A stretch of 64,000 nt of DNA from Schistocephalus solidus (taxonomy: Eukaryota; Platyhelminthes; Cestoda; Diphyllobothriidea; Diphyllobothriidae). Where the stretch lies: assembly GCA_017591395.1 (NCBI GenBank), contig WEDG01006409.1:62001-126000 (forward strand), given 5' to 3'. Below are positions 11,000-23,314 of the stretch, in pieces. The notes beneath the pieces were generated by a model. That model searched no databases, was not told the origin of the DNA, and was given only the letters and a program-made list of their open reading frames with translations. The position numbers and the translations under genes were made by a program. The stretch's first letter is position 1. Every line of letters starts with the position of its first letter.

Positions 11000-12490
11000 C
11001 GTGCCACAAACGATCTGGTCCCCATTACATTTATAAGGATAGCTTAAGGGCGAATGGATCCCGCATGCGTTAATACCATAAAATGATTGATTAAGGTGCC
11101 ACTGCAGTCTGGATTTATGTATGCTAAATCACTGTCCCCCCACCTCTTCTATAGAAGCCCGCCCGCGGGAGGCCCATCAGCGCGGAGGCTAGTGATGATT
11201 CGATGTCTCCCCTCGCTTCAAGGGGCGCACGTACTCTGCGTGGTGGCATGCGCGCGTGCAAGTTATTTATGCGGACGGCCTGGTGGGAGAGCTGTCGGTA
11301 TTAGCTCGCGGCGGCAGCGACGCCTGTCAGTCCATCCATCGTTTTTCGTCGGCACACGCGATGCATGAGCACGTGCGCACCAGTCCTATCGATCCGAATG
11401 CGCATGTGTGCGTTTCTGGTGATTACTTGCGTTCACACAAGCTGCTACTCGATCTCTCTCACCGATGCTGCATCCTGCTAGCGCACTGCGCGATCGAGAC
11501 CAGGCGCCAGGACAACTATTTCGTTGCGCTATTAGCTAATGAAGGTTTATCGAGCGCCCTACGAAGTGTTACGTTGCCTTGTTCCTCGGTCGCATGCCAA
11601 CAGGAGCTCATGTGAACCTGCAGGAAGTCGGTAAACTCTTCCAATGCGTACTTGAATCGTCTAACCCATTTGGCGTCTGTGTGATCGACCGACTGATCTA
11701 CGGTGGTACTCGCTGGCTGTGTGCAAAAACTGGCTATCTAAGTTCCTGTAGTAAACGAATGTAATCACGGTAGCTCAATCTGCAGACCCCTAGAAGGTGA
11801 GGTTACGGTTGCTTCTGGTCCGATTTCCTCTTTCGTCAAATATATCCGTCTGCGGAGGTCTGTTAGTTTCCTAGAGGATTTACCATCAGGTCATGCTTGT
11901 TGCTTCCTGCAATTAGCCCGCGTCTGCTCGCTGCTTCAACTTACCTTAAGAACCGTTAAGGGAAATTTAAATGCATGTTTTGGTTGCAGGATTTGCTAAA
12001 TGTTACGATTTCGGGCAGTGAAATTGTTTCCCCAATGTTTGAAACAGTTCTGGTTTCCCTAACAGTACCGAACTGGCCCGTCGTCCCTACACACCTTGCA
12101 AACCGCGCATGCGAAACTACCCTCCTGAAACACTACGGTATAGTATTGCTCATCAATTAATATGCGTATATTCGAACCCGCGTTGTGATCGGGAATATTA
12201 ACTGTAGTGGTCTTCTGTACCGGATGACGATCCTATGATTTTAGCCATTTCGTGTGCAGTAGGGGGCAAAGTATGGTCTGTCTGCTTCGCATCGAGGTCT
12301 TCCCATCCACCTAGGATCTACTAAACACATGTCCTGTACATGTCAGCATTGAAACATTTACTGTTTGGTTACTTTTAGTTGTTAACCCCGATGGGGGGCT
12401 TACACCGTATACAGAGGTTAAAAGGACTCAAGATTGGCTAATTGAATATTAAGCCGGGTTCGAGGCAACATGCCCGAACAGCCACTTGAT
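11000..12490. other. CpG-rich segment (11150-11760) and flanks, no gene recognised
   Basis: 11150-11760 is richer in GC and CpG than its surroundings, with many CGCG, GCGC and TGCGCA words and a 119-codon frame at 11256-11615. I do not recognise the peptide and see no convincing splice sites. It could be an unrecognised exon, a CpG-rich regulatory region or an old repeat. 11760-12490 holds nothing I can identify. Confidence 0.3.
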
Positions 12491-12499
12491 CCATTTTAG

Positions 12500-12650
12500 A
12501 TGTATTCGTTGGAACAAGACGTTTATTCGCCTGAGGTTTCGGGTTCGCACTCGAATCCATCATCAGCGATAGTTGCCGAGACGGTATATTGGGCGCACAA
12601 GGGGCGTAGTATATATGAATACGGCTGCCATGCCACCGCATGCGTATCCT
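12500..12650 (-). repeat. Dispersed repeat with hammerhead-like hairpin, copy 2
   Basis: The minus strand at about 12535-12567 reads CTGATGA, one T, GGATTC, loop GAGTGC, GAACCC, GAAAC. CTGATGA and GAAA match the two invariant hammerhead core strings exactly. The stem has one mismatch and the same extra T as copy 1 at 6290-6420. Downstream on the minus strand is GCGAATAAACGTCTTGTTCC. I could not draw convincing stems I and III. Confidence 0.5.
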
Positions 12651-12659
12651 ACTTAGCAC

Positions 12660-15600
12660 CTCTTGTATTCGCCGCCATCCTGCTCCAGCGATCGCATGTT
12701 AATTTTATGAACTTCTTCCTCGAACTCACCGTTTTGCTTCTGTTGGCAAACTGAATCTAGTCTCATTAGAAAGGGTGGGGAGGATATTCCTTTATTTTGT
12801 AAGACTAAACGTTTGTAATTAAAGAAACTTCCACACGAGCAAAATTTAGATTTAAGTATTGTCGTATTGATCAGTTATCGCGAAAACCCAATTTTCATTA
12901 AGGATGTGGAGGCGTAGTTGGTAAGCGGTGTCACCAAATAGCCCGGATGAGTGAAGGTTAACATCCAAAATCCGTTTCTTGCGTTATCGCTTAATAGAGG
13001 GAGATGGCAGCTTGGTTTGCAGGACCTGTGCCCGTGGCGCAGGTGGTCCATTTTACCACGACCGGAGTAGAAGCAGAGAGCTTGTGTGGATCTGTACACC
13101 TCTGCCCCACCATAACAAAGCTAAGATGCAGTGAACTTTTACGGCATCTGTGAAGGTCGTAACTTTGAAATTTTCCAACTAACGGGATAATTTTTCCGTG
13201 TTGTGGGCTTTTATACTTTCCGTTTGGTGCGAGTCTAATGAAGATGGCAGCATGCAGGGTTCGAATCCATTGGATGGAGGAACCAGTACGCCCGGGACGC
13301 TTGATCGGCCACTGCGTCCAATCTCGTCTTCGATCACTTTTACTCGATACTTCCTCTATTTTTTTCACAAGTACTATAAAAAATAGTGAGGATACTTTTT
13401 TTGCAACCATAAGCAAATGTGTGGTATTCGTCGAGCAGCGATTGTTTTGTTGGGCAACAAACTGTCCCTGACGTCACTGAATCTCTATGAGTAAAACTAA
13501 GGCGGACAAGTTCACGGCCATCTGCTGGTCCCAGCGTTTGATTAAGCCGTTTCGTGCTAAGCCGTGATAACAAACCGACTTCGTGAAAGGTGTGCATCTC
13601 CTTCTATCCCTTTTGCACAGTATTTCACGGTTTCAGCATTGTTCCTGACGGTCGTGTGTAGGGCATCGTTGGCTTACAGACGGTACTTACCATGTAGTAA
13701 CAAGCAACTGTACTTTGCCTTCCTCAGCCGAGTGTGGGTTTCCATGTGCCAGCCGACATAGACTGTCAAGTTAACCAGGCTCCCCCGTTCAACCACTCCT
13801 GAGTTCTTTCAGAGAGAATTCCTCTCATTTTCAGTTTCCGGGGGGGAATCCTTTGAGATTACAGAAATTTTGCAAATCTGATCTTACAGCGATTCTAGCG
13901 ATTTTATCAAATCAGAGTTTTCACAACTGAAATGAGGTATCATTTAAGTTGCACGGCTGATTGATGTGACTGTGACAACGGCTCAGCAGCAGAAAATCTG
14001 TGAAAATTGGGAGGGGGTCGTGGTCTGTCCTGTCTTGTAGCCGGAATTTCAGGGTTGTGTGATTTTAAACTGTGTCGTTTTCCGCTAACTTAACGGATGT
14101 AGGACGATGTGAAAGGCCTTTGTCCTTATTAAGTGAAATAGGCCTACCGAATGCGAAAGTCTATACTCACACGCGTTGAAATTCTTTTGCTTTGCTGTGT
14201 GTGTGATAAGTCCAGTGTATCACTAAATCTTGAAGGGTCCCCTTTACGGACAAAAATTGTATGAGCCTGTTAGTGTTGTCCCATAGTCCCCTTGAAAAGT
14301 CCAGGAAATTCAACTACGCCCTCTTCCGCGGGTTTTAAGGGTGCCAGTCCGTTTTTAAATTGACACCAACTTGATCACTTGTAAGTCAGAGTTTCTGACA
14401 ATCCCAGCCTACCCTTTATCAGCATCTTTATTCAAAAGCCGCCTGCTTATTAATCTTCCGCGAGAAATTTCGCGTGGCTGCATTAATCTCTGTAGAATAT
14501 TTGGCCTGTCTTATGAAAACATGATGCAAGTTCTTTTCAAGCCAGCTTTACTTACTTTGTCTGTTGCTGTACATCTGGTCGGATGCCCCAAAGTTGTGTG
14601 TGCGTATGTGGTCGGGTACCAAAAAAGTAGCGCCGATGATGACGAGATCGATTATGGTTCGGAAGAGAGTAATTCCACTGCTGGCTGCTGCCGGCCCCAG
14701 CCTACGATCATCGCATACACGCACACAGAACTGTGCATTTATTCTTCAACGAATTCATCTGCAGGCGGCGGCGGAGTTGCTCTCCTTCGCCTTCCCTCCC
14801 CTCCAAATCACGTCACAAGAATACCAGGGCGTTGTTTCGCCAATTGGAGAACGCTGTAGCGTGTGTGTTGTGAAAACGCCGACGACGCTACCAGCCAGTT
14901 ACGGCCCTATGTTGATTCACCCAATGACGATGTTGTACCAATCGGCTAAGATTCTGATTACTTTGTCCTTACGGGCTGGTTGTTTGACAACTGCCCTAGC
15001 TGCTAGGGTGGGCGTAGGCGCGCAAGCGTGCGCATACACTCATGCGCACAACTACGCCTCGGAAGGTGCTTTTGGCTACAAGGCCACAACCGAAACGCTC
15101 TCACTCGGGCTATAATGCGATGCACTTTTGTATGTGTGGCCTCACAATTGGATGACGCAGTAGCGTCAAACCGCTCGAAAGCAGCTAATAAGTTTTCACG
15201 GCGCCTTGAAGGCTGACCTGGGCAACCTATTGTCGCCTCTTCGCGAACCGAAGATAGGGAAGGAGAATGTTCTGCAGGGGCTTAGCCCAGCTTAAGCCGA
15301 CAAGAGCATGATTTTTTCTGAACTGATCAGATGTAGTGTTCTGATGAGATATGAGTCGTATGCTCTACCTTAATGACGGCGAAGCTCCTTGTTGCTCCCA
15401 CGATCAGCACATCCTTGGACTTCATCAGTGTTGTGGCTCAGCCGGAAGTTTTTGCGGTGCTGTTGTTACTTTTGTGTTTGCCTACCTCTCTGTGAAGATG
15501 TGGAATTTCATCGTCGTCACCGAACCCCTCCTATCGTAATCGGCCTTCCTATCCAAGTGTCTTCTTGGCGATAATGCGGATTTCTTCTCGCAGTAGACTT

Positions 15601-16638
15601 CATATAGAAGTTTTATTTGCCTCTCCTCATCCCTTCATCACTTTTGCATTGATCCTACGGGCGAACTCTTGTCTGGCCTCAGGCTGGTACAACAGTGACG
15701 CATTCCACCTCTGGGACTGTCTCTTCGGCCGGATTTTCAGTTCCAATTTCACAATTAATAATCGGTCAGTCGCTCATGGTCTTTGTACGTCCCTGCAATC
15801 TTGCCTGCTGACTTACACGTACTCCAACGGTTGAAAACGCTGGGAGACAGTAGAAAGTCCCCGAATCAGAAGTCAGGACGGTAGAATGTAGTAGGCAACC
15901 TTTATCGATGCAAAGTGCCCAACACTGCTCATAAACCAGCAGGTATGTACTAAGGAGCGAGTGTTCAGGTGAGCCAATCATCTAAGGAGAGATCTTACAA
16001 ACTTCCTCTTACACCTACAAGTGATGTTTTTCAGCCTTGGCGACCGTAGGCTGACCTCTGTGAGGACGCGCACCGCACCAGATCTCTCAAATGAAGGGAA
16101 TGGTTCTTGGCAGCAGTTCACTTTGAAGTGAAGTGGACACAATCAATTTTCATGAAATATGCATGGGGGCAGCGGGTTGGGGCTCAGTAATAACTGTGGC
16201 AGTCCCGGCTTACTTCCTGTATCATGACCAGCTTTTTCTTTACTATAGCTAGAATTATTATTATTATTATTATTTGCGATTTTTGTTGCAAATGGCAAGA
16301 AGTTTCGGTAATCAACGGCTCGCGCCTGACCAGCCAAGCAAGTGTCACACCGATCTGGGATTATCCGCGACTAATACCCAAATATCTGCAATTAGAGCGT
16401 GTGGTCGCGCAGCAGCCTCAATCAATAAATACTGAGAGCCCTGTGCGTTTCTCCTCCTTTTTTATACCAAGTAATGGTTTCGAGTACAAATGCGAAACGT
16501 CAGGCAAACTAACCCCTTTTTCAAACGCTCTAGTTCAAGTTTTCACGATTTCCTCATAAAAACCGTCCTTTAATGTGTATCGACATAGTATGAAAGATAT
16601 TCCATATCTCCCCTCTCCACTGTTTTCTTTTACTTTAG
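12660..16638. other. Region upstream of the first WAPL exon seen; no exon recognised
   Basis: The missing first half of the WAPL domain would be expected here or further upstream, but no open frame matches it. The longest frames (14371-14859 and 14564-15115, plus strand) overlap in different frames and are unrecognised. 14371-14859 contains a short acidic run (SADDDEIDYGSEE). (ATT)n occurs at about 16256-16275. A perfect B-box-like GGTTCGAATCC lies at about 13259-13269 without a clear A box. Confidence 0.35.
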
Positions 16639-17063
16639 CAATAGCTTCCCAGGAAACAGGCTCAGCGCCCGGTGGCGGCGGGGGTGCTGCGAGTGCCGCT
16701 TCTAAGTACTCCAGTTTCGGAGCATCGAGAGTTGCACGCCTAAACAAGGAGGCCGCTCAGATCCGCTCCCGGGTGCAACAGCTGCTGGAGAGCGTGGGCC
16801 ATCAGCAGAATCAGCGGTTGGCCCGTAAGGCGACTGCGGGCGCGTCTAGTGAGACCAGTCCTCTCAAACCGTCGCCACTTAGCCTCCTAAAGTCTCCCTC
16901 GGCGCCCGCCGCCATGTCTGCGCTCTTCCCCTCCAAACAAAATGGTGCTGTGGGTGACGGTGGTCTGTCCAACAGCAGCCTCTCCGGCCTCTTCCGCTCA
17001 ACATCTTTCGCTGGAACTGGTGGTCTGAATACTCGTCATCTGCGAATGAACCGCCAACTAACG
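16639..17063 (+). CDS. WAPL: WAPL-like cohesin release factor, first exon seen
   Basis: WAPL binds cohesin with PDS5 and opens the ring to release cohesin from chromatin in the nucleus. This exon follows a pyrimidine tract ending TTTACTTTAG (16629-16638) and ends before the donor GTATGC at 17064, phase 0. It carries a glycine/alanine stretch, then the helical segment NKEAAQIRSRVQQLLESVGH, which corresponds to the region of vertebrate WAPL just before the conserved DWF motif. A serine/proline-rich linker of about 70 residues follows and is not conserved. The exact 5' edge is uncertain because CAATAG and CCCAG just downstream are also possible acceptors. Upstream exons encoding the N-terminal region and first half of the WAPL domain must exist but were not found. 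Confidence 0.75.
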
Positions 17064-17716
17064 GTATGCACATTGACTTCATATCTGTTTTTTTTAAATC
17101 AAGCGTACCATCTCTGTCTGTGTATTTGTGTGTCTTCGTTACTTTTCTCTAGCCCTCTCCTTCCGCACCCCACAAAATCGAATCAGAGAGCGTCATTACA
17201 TTAAACGTAAACTGGACCAATCAGGTGTATGACCTCACGCTAGACGGAAATTTCAGTCCGCGTCACCCACTGTCTCCGATCTAACCAGCCACTAGATCTT
17301 GCTCTGACCTGATGGTTAAGCAAGGGCAGGATAAGACGGACCCTTCCGTCACGTCGACTCAGCGGTTCCTCCACCCCCATTAGATCTGACATGCTTCGCA
17401 TCTGTCACGGCCGAAAATGTTTCCAACTGGCTTAACAGCTTAGTCAACGCCACAGTCGCTGACGAAGGGAGTGGGTTGAGTTGTCCAGATCTGCGACCAC
17501 AGATCGTCGCGCGTGGAAAGATACGGTCCATGACATCACCGGGGACGGTTAGATGATGTATGATCGCAGCCGTATCAAGTGCAAGTTAGTAAACAGGACT
17601 GGTATTTAGTGCTGGACATTTTTGCATCTGAATCATCCTATGCAGTGGTCTTCTTTGTGATTGCCCTCCTTTCTACTCTCTATTTAATTTTCTCAAAACC
17701 TCTTATTCCTTTGCAG
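17064..17716 (+). other. WAPL intron 1
   Basis: GT...AG intron of 653 bases between phase-0 ends. No mobile element was recognised in it. Open frames at 17349-17531 (minus) are not supported. Confidence 0.75.
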
Positions 17717-17986
17717 GCGCGTGATCTGGTTCTTGAATCCATCCTCAACCTGGGCGTAAGGAAGGCCGCCGACTGGTTTAAGACTGAACTGCGGGTTGAT
17801 GGCGGTATCGATGCGATCGCCGAGGTCACCATTGACGCTGTGGACTATCTGAAGGATCTGCGGCCCGAAGCAGCATCCCACTGCTTCACCGATCGCCTTC
17901 TTGTCCGAAATAATCCCACCGGTCTAGATGACTTCTCACTTGACAAACTCAAACGCGTTGGCTATTACGCTAAGCTCCTAGAAAAT
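17717..17986 (+). CDS. WAPL: WAPL-like, exon 2
   Basis: The 270-base exon (90 codons) lies between acceptor TTCCTTTGCAG and donor GTGCGT, phase 0 at both ends. It includes RKAADWFKTELRVDGGIDAI, very close to the vertebrate [20 protein letters not shown] region of the WAPL domain, and ends in KLLEN, matching the R-V-L-E-N/S motif before V-T-V-H-N-P-E-N-Q. The intron before it is 653 bases and the one after it 2397 bases. This is the strongest single piece of evidence for the gene's identity. Confidence 0.92.
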
Positions 17987-20383
17987 GTGCGTCTCCTTAA
18001 AGCTGTACTTGTATATTTATTTACAAAAGAGCATGATGATGATATCTGGTAGGGGTGGTTGAAAGCATCTAAACGATGGTCAACCGTACGTGGTCATTAA
18101 CAAGCTGCAAAAACCAACTCCACCCTGTTCAGAGAAGAATTTAAAGTGGTAAATGTATTTAGGGAGGGATCTGAGGTTGACGGAAGGGTCTCTGATTTAT
18201 TAGTGGTACAGGAGAAGAGTTATACGTGATAGTCTGTAAATATGAACTGAAGAACCTCCATAATACGGTTGAAACTGGTCAGTTCTTCAAAATTCGGTCT
18301 CTTAGCTCGTTCTTCTTACTGCATAAACATATCCAAACTAACGGGTATGAATGAAGTTAAATTATCGAGGGAGGTTTGTTCTTTTCGGTGGCACCACGGA
18401 CTCATCTCATTTCTTGGAGTACTGTGCTATCCCCATGTTGCGGTCGCATAAGGACCCGATTTTGAAGCAGGATTTTCCCCCGTTCGAGGAATTTAATTGA
18501 GGGTCCACCGGTAGAAACATACGGCAAACTCATGTCAACATACAGTGCGTTATCTTTTTCCCTCGAGAAAAATATATACTGGATCCGCCTTGCTTCCTTA
18601 TTTCTGCATACTTACACGAGCTGTGCGCTTGATTGAATTTTTGTGTCATATTACATCTCGGATGACTTGCTCAGACGCGGCCAGGAAATTTCTGATGCGT
18701 GATCGATTTCCTCTAGGGATTACTTTTGCCTCCACATCCCAACGTCTGGGTCATAATTTTCGCCGACGTTCACGTTAATTCCGTGTGCGATATTTTTTTT
18801 CCGAACGCTGCACTGTGCAGTATCTTCCCGGTAGGCGACGATTGACACAGAAACAACTGACCGAGATCCGATATTATCCCAAGGTGATTCTCTAAAACCA
18901 CCGACTAGAACTGCTTGTGGTTGTTCGACCACCCTAATTTAGGAAGGTCCTGTTCGCGTGAAAGGGGCCGAAGGAAAGGGAAAGATTGAAGACTTAATAC
19001 GCATTATTGGACATTGGGTGACAGGGCCCTAGAAAGTTAGCAAGGGCGGTTTGCCGAGACTACTGGGTAACTGGTGCTTGAAGGGGCATGACCCCGCAAT
19101 GGAATTACCGCTTGATCATGCACGACGGTGTCCAATAGGCAAGACGACTGATCCATTGCCAAAGGCGAAAAGCACAGTGAAAATCCCCCCCCCCTGCGGT
19201 TGCAGCAGCCGGGACCTCTTTGTGCCACTCGCCGTGCCCCCTTGGCGCCATCCTGGAGTCGCTGAAGCATGCAACCCAAAATTCGACTGCCGACGCCAGC
19301 GAACACATCTACCACGTCAATTGTCAAAACTTTCTATGACAAACGACGAAGACATGTGTGCTGACACTGTTATTTAAACACAGAATATTTTTACTAGCTT
19401 TCTTAATTCACTTAGTTTTAAGTACTGTGTGCCGCAGTAGATGGCGAGGGAACCACTTGTCAAAATCGGAAACAACAATTTTTAATGAATTAATGACAGA
19501 TAAGTGTTTAAATGGTAAAGCGAATTATTGACCAACCGTGGTTGTGGATCAAGAGTACCTGCGATCGTATGTGACCGTGCACTTTGTCGAAAATGGCTAT
19601 CAATTTGCCTTTTATGATGCATAAGTACTTGGGTGAGCCGATTAATCCCTGGGTCATCCGGCTCGTGTCAATGGCCCAGCAAATATAGGCTGATGAGTCA
19701 CAAGAACCTAATTAGGCCCTGTTTTTTATGTTGCCCACCTACAATATTGCTTGTAAGCCCGAGTGTGAAGAGTGAGATGAGTAAATTGTCATCGGTTGGA
19801 ATTGCTTATGTGGCCCTTCATGGCAGGACACGGGAGTAGGAACTCCTTCCATCCCCTTCCTGGTAATACAGGCAGTCATGCTCAACATTTCAGAGAGGCT
19901 ACATACTCTCCTGCTCGAACCGTAGCAGTAACCCTAGTCTTAACCCTAACCTTACTTTTCCTGAGCATTAGCGCAAAACCACGTGTTTTACGGGGCATTC
20001 GTATTCCCCTGGTCTGCCGGAGGGTGGGAGCATATAAATGAGCTCTTCCCTTTCTAACTTGGAACTCACTTCATGCGATGCCCTTCACATGGAGAATTGA
20101 ATCTTTTGGTAGACCAAAGCGGTTTGTTTGTCAGACATTTGTTTTCATCGACCAAGGTCTCATCTTCGTCTAATGTAACTTGTACTACCAATCCTCACTG
20201 TAATTCCTTAACTGATTCAGTTTTCTGTTTTCTCTGATTTCAACTCGTGCTCTGCATTCTATATCTGTAGATCGATAAACCTTTCCCTCTTTTTCACGTA
20301 AATGCCTGGGGAGATATAGACTGACTGTCATGAGGTTTTAGTCCGATTTGGTGTTTCGTTGACAGAACTGTGCACCTTTTCAG
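17987..20383 (+). other. WAPL intron 2 with a MITE-like insertion
   Basis: 2397-base intron, GTGCGT...TTTTCAG. It contains the MITE-like element at 19803-20040. A short C-run occurs near 19187-19194. No other coding or repeat match was seen. Confidence 0.75.
19803..20040 (+). mobile_element. MITE-like element with telomere-like core, copy 3 (inside WAPL intron 2)
   Basis: The left end TTCATGGCAGGACACGGGAG (19817-19836) is an imperfect inverted repeat of the right end GTCTGCCGGAGGGTGGGAGC (20012-20031). The core holds AACCCTAGTCTTAACCCTAA followed by CC units (19930-19955). The block TTAGCGCAAAACCACGTGTT corresponds to the GCGCAAAGCC block of copies 1, 2 and 4. Non-coding. Confidence 0.6.
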
Positions 20384-20717
20384 ATGACATACCTAAATCC
20401 GGACAATCAGACGCACTTGGTACGCTTCAAAGACAGATTGCTGATCGATCGCCTTGTCCAGTGTATTCGACTCTGTGCCTACCGTCTGCCTCGTCATGCT
20501 CCCCCCTCTACAGTATGGACCAAGTTGCAGACCGTCGATTCCTCCAACAGCGCTTCTTCTGTACAGCCTACTACCACCACCACCAACACAGCTTCATCGG
20601 ATTCCTCTGCGGGCTCTTCTCACACAATCGTTCCCGTTGAGCACCAGCCTGACCAGCAAACACTGCTCACTTGTCTACTCGGCATTTTCCGTTTCTTTGT
20701 CAACGTCTCTCACGGTG
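20384..20717 (+). CDS. WAPL: WAPL-like, exon 3
   Basis: Starts after CACCTTTTCAG with MTYLNPDNQTHLVRFKD, completing the conserved LEN-V-T-x-x-N-P-E/D-N-Q junction from exon 2 in frame. It ends before GTAAGT at 20718, leaving one base (phase 1). Between the conserved start and the conserved end (CLLGIFRFFVNVSHG, equivalent to vertebrate GVLLNLTNDN) is a Ser/Thr-rich low-complexity insert of about 30 residues. The two alternative open frames overlapping here are shadows. Confidence 0.9.
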
Positions 20718-21898
20718 GTAAGTCTCTTTTCGGGGCGACACACCGCCCTCCCCTCTCCCACACTGTCAGGAAATGAACGTAGCCACAAAACTTAATACTG
20801 TGTAGATCAGGCATAATCACTAAGCAGAAGGTCAGCTCGCCTTGGTATCCCACGGTTTATATTACCGGCGCACCTGAGCTGACCTTCCTGTTGTCACGGT
20901 TTGTCAGCATATCTAGATAAACCAGAGTCGCCAAAAATTCTGAACCACGTGACCTGGGCCATTCTAAGTGTTCCATAGGATCGAGTCTCGGAGGTCTACA
21001 GGGGCAAGAAAACGGCTTGATGCTAGGCGCTGTTTGTATTCTCTTCATAAGGTGTATCAACACTTCATCGATCCGTTCTTCGACCCTCTGTCATTAGCCT
21101 GAATACAGTCGCTTCAGATAGTAATAATTGAACTAATTGGTAAGAAAGTAAACGAGAAACTGTATTTAGTCAGCTGTCATTTCAGGACACTTTTTGGACC
21201 AATACTTATCGACTTTCACGCCAACTCGGTTTTAACAGAAACACGATGAGAGGTTCAGTGACTGTCTGTTGTTGTGCGTTTAGCTTCGAAGGCTGTCATT
21301 TTTCAAAATAACTCGCATCTTTCCCTGGAACGAGGTTCTTACTGTCATGGCTCCCTCTAAGTGTAACCTTTAGGGCACTCCCTCCCCCATCTTTGGGACC
21401 CTAGCTCATTGAACAAAGCTTTGACTTCACGCCATACCTTGCCCCCGGTCGTATCTCAAGTGGGTTTTGCTCGAACATGCAGCTGGTATGAGAGACGTGA
21501 GATAGAGTCAGCACGTGTCTATTCAGATCAAGCATGAAAGCTCCTTGCTGCAGACCACCGCACGCCTTTTCAGACTGACGGCGCGCTTCGGACGTAGTCA
21601 GCAGGCTCTGCAACCCGATCTGACTCAGAACAGAGCGTTGGGCCGCAATGGCTCCTTACTGTGGCCTTTATGAATACTCGCTTCAGTGGGAGATTTCAGC
21701 ATATCCTTTTAAAGTCTGCTTAAAATGCTTTTAGGGCATTTTCCGGTCATTGAAACGTGAACACACTTTTCACTAACCTGAAATAATTTTCTTCCGCATT
21801 ACCAATGCTGAGACCTCCCCTAGTGCTGTATGCGAAGGAATTTTATGGTTTTCACCTCCCATTAACTCTCTCGTTGTTTCATTTTGTATCATGTGTAG
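20718..21898 (+). other. WAPL intron 3
   Basis: GTAAGT...TGTAG intron of 1181 bases. No repeat recognised. Confidence 0.7.
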
Positions 21899-22320
21899 AG
21901 TACGCCAGCGATCGTCTGGGGGGCTGCCCCGGTCTACTGGAAGCCACTCTTGACTGTCTATTTCATCTGCCCGAAAAGTTACCACCGAACCGTCGCTTTG
22001 ACCTCCTCGTGCTCATTCTCTGTTTGTTGGCCAACCTATGTGAACACTGTCCAGAGAACCGCATCCGCCTAGTTCACCTAGAGATACCCACAGATACTGT
22101 GAACGTGATAGTAGATGCGGCTTCCTGCAACCCAGTGACCACAGTGCCCCGCCTGAATGGGCAAGCTGAGACCGGAACCGCAGCTGCTACTGCTTCTGCT
22201 ACTACCCAACTGGTGGAAGAGGTCGGCTACGATGATGATGAGGAGGTGGATGATTTGGACGGGGTTGGGTGTCCTTCCAAAAAACACGTCATGATCTCTG
22301 CTTTGGATGAGATTGTTAAG
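21899..22320 (+). CDS. WAPL: WAPL-like, exon 4
   Basis: Starts after ATCATGTGTAG. The first two bases complete a Glu codon with the single base left by exon 3. It ends before GTAAGC at 22321, phase 0. It encodes LLEATLDCLFHLPEKLPPNR and RFDLLVLILCLLANLCEHCP, corresponding to vertebrate segments G-T-A-L-N-C-V-L-Q-V-P-K-Y-L-P and R-F-D-I-R-V-L-G-L-G-L-L-I-N-L-V-E-Y: HEAT-like helices of the WAPL domain. A run of acidic residues (YDDDEEVDDLDG) lies in a variable loop near its end. The final ALDEIVK leads into the LFL motif of the next exon. Confidence 0.92.
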
Positions 22321-23314
22321 GTAAGCCCCTTCTCTCCCCACACCCCTCCTTTCTGGCGGGGGCGCTGACCATGGCTTCACCTGCCACCCTACCTAACCAT
22401 CGCCCTGCACTGACAGAATACCTTTTGAGATGTTTTTGGGTGAAAAACGCGCATTGCATGATCGCGGTTGTCTCCTCTGGTTCGTACCTTCTTAACACTT
22501 ACCGCTTTTTCTTTTCTTCTATGGGTTGAAGTGAACAAACAAGGCCACTTGAAATAGATTGCCTTCCATCGGACACAAATTGGCCAGCTCAACCATCAGA
22601 AATTATAAGTCCTTTGTCTGGGTGACCACGCGTCTTCTTGCGGGTTACGCGTTCACATGCATTCGTAATAGCAGTTGAGAGTACCATTCCAAAGTCTGGT
22701 CTATTTACCCGATGGAATTTCATTGATTTCGTGTTGCCTTTAGGCGGATGGTCGCACACGGACGAGCAATCAGTAATCGGCAAGTATTATCCATAAAAAA
22801 ATCAATAGGCAAAAACATTTTCGGTACTTCCTCATCAGGCTGCTACAATTACATAAAAAATGCACTTATGAGCTATGAACAGTGTTTCATATATCTCAGG
22901 GGAGGGTTAGTCACACTTTTCGTTCCCGGGACGCCTCCATGATGGTTTCGGCATGTTGAGGACGTTGGAGCTACAAGAACTGGGTTTGGGTGTAGGATGT
23001 GAGCGCTTTCTGCATGTCAAACATGCGTATGCGTTATATCAGGAGGTTGGGGTTGCGTGCGATCACCATTTGGAGTTGGCCAGGGCAGAGAAACTGCCTG
23101 TATCATTGTCCTCTGGTACCAGAGCGCTGGATTCGCTAACCGAATAGCCACTGTCTCGATTGTTGTTAGGAGTCGTTTTCGTAGGCCTTTAGAGTAGTTT
23201 ACTGGTGCATAAATACGAGGGAGGCGGGAATGGCTACTCTCACTTCTTACCTGTTTTGTGGGGTCAATTCATTTTTCTAACCCCCCCCCCCCCCCTCATC
23301 CTCACCTTTTTCAG
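22321..23314 (+). other. WAPL intron 4 with poly-C tract before the acceptor
   Basis: GTAAGC...TTTTTCAG intron of 994 bases. A homopolymer of about 17 C (23280-23296) sits some 18 bases upstream of the acceptor and probably forms part of the polypyrimidine tract. Confidence 0.7.

Noticed and set aside
14371..15115. Overlapping 162- and 183-codon frames as a gene
   Set aside because: Different frames, no recognised domain, no clear splice sites; left as unassigned.
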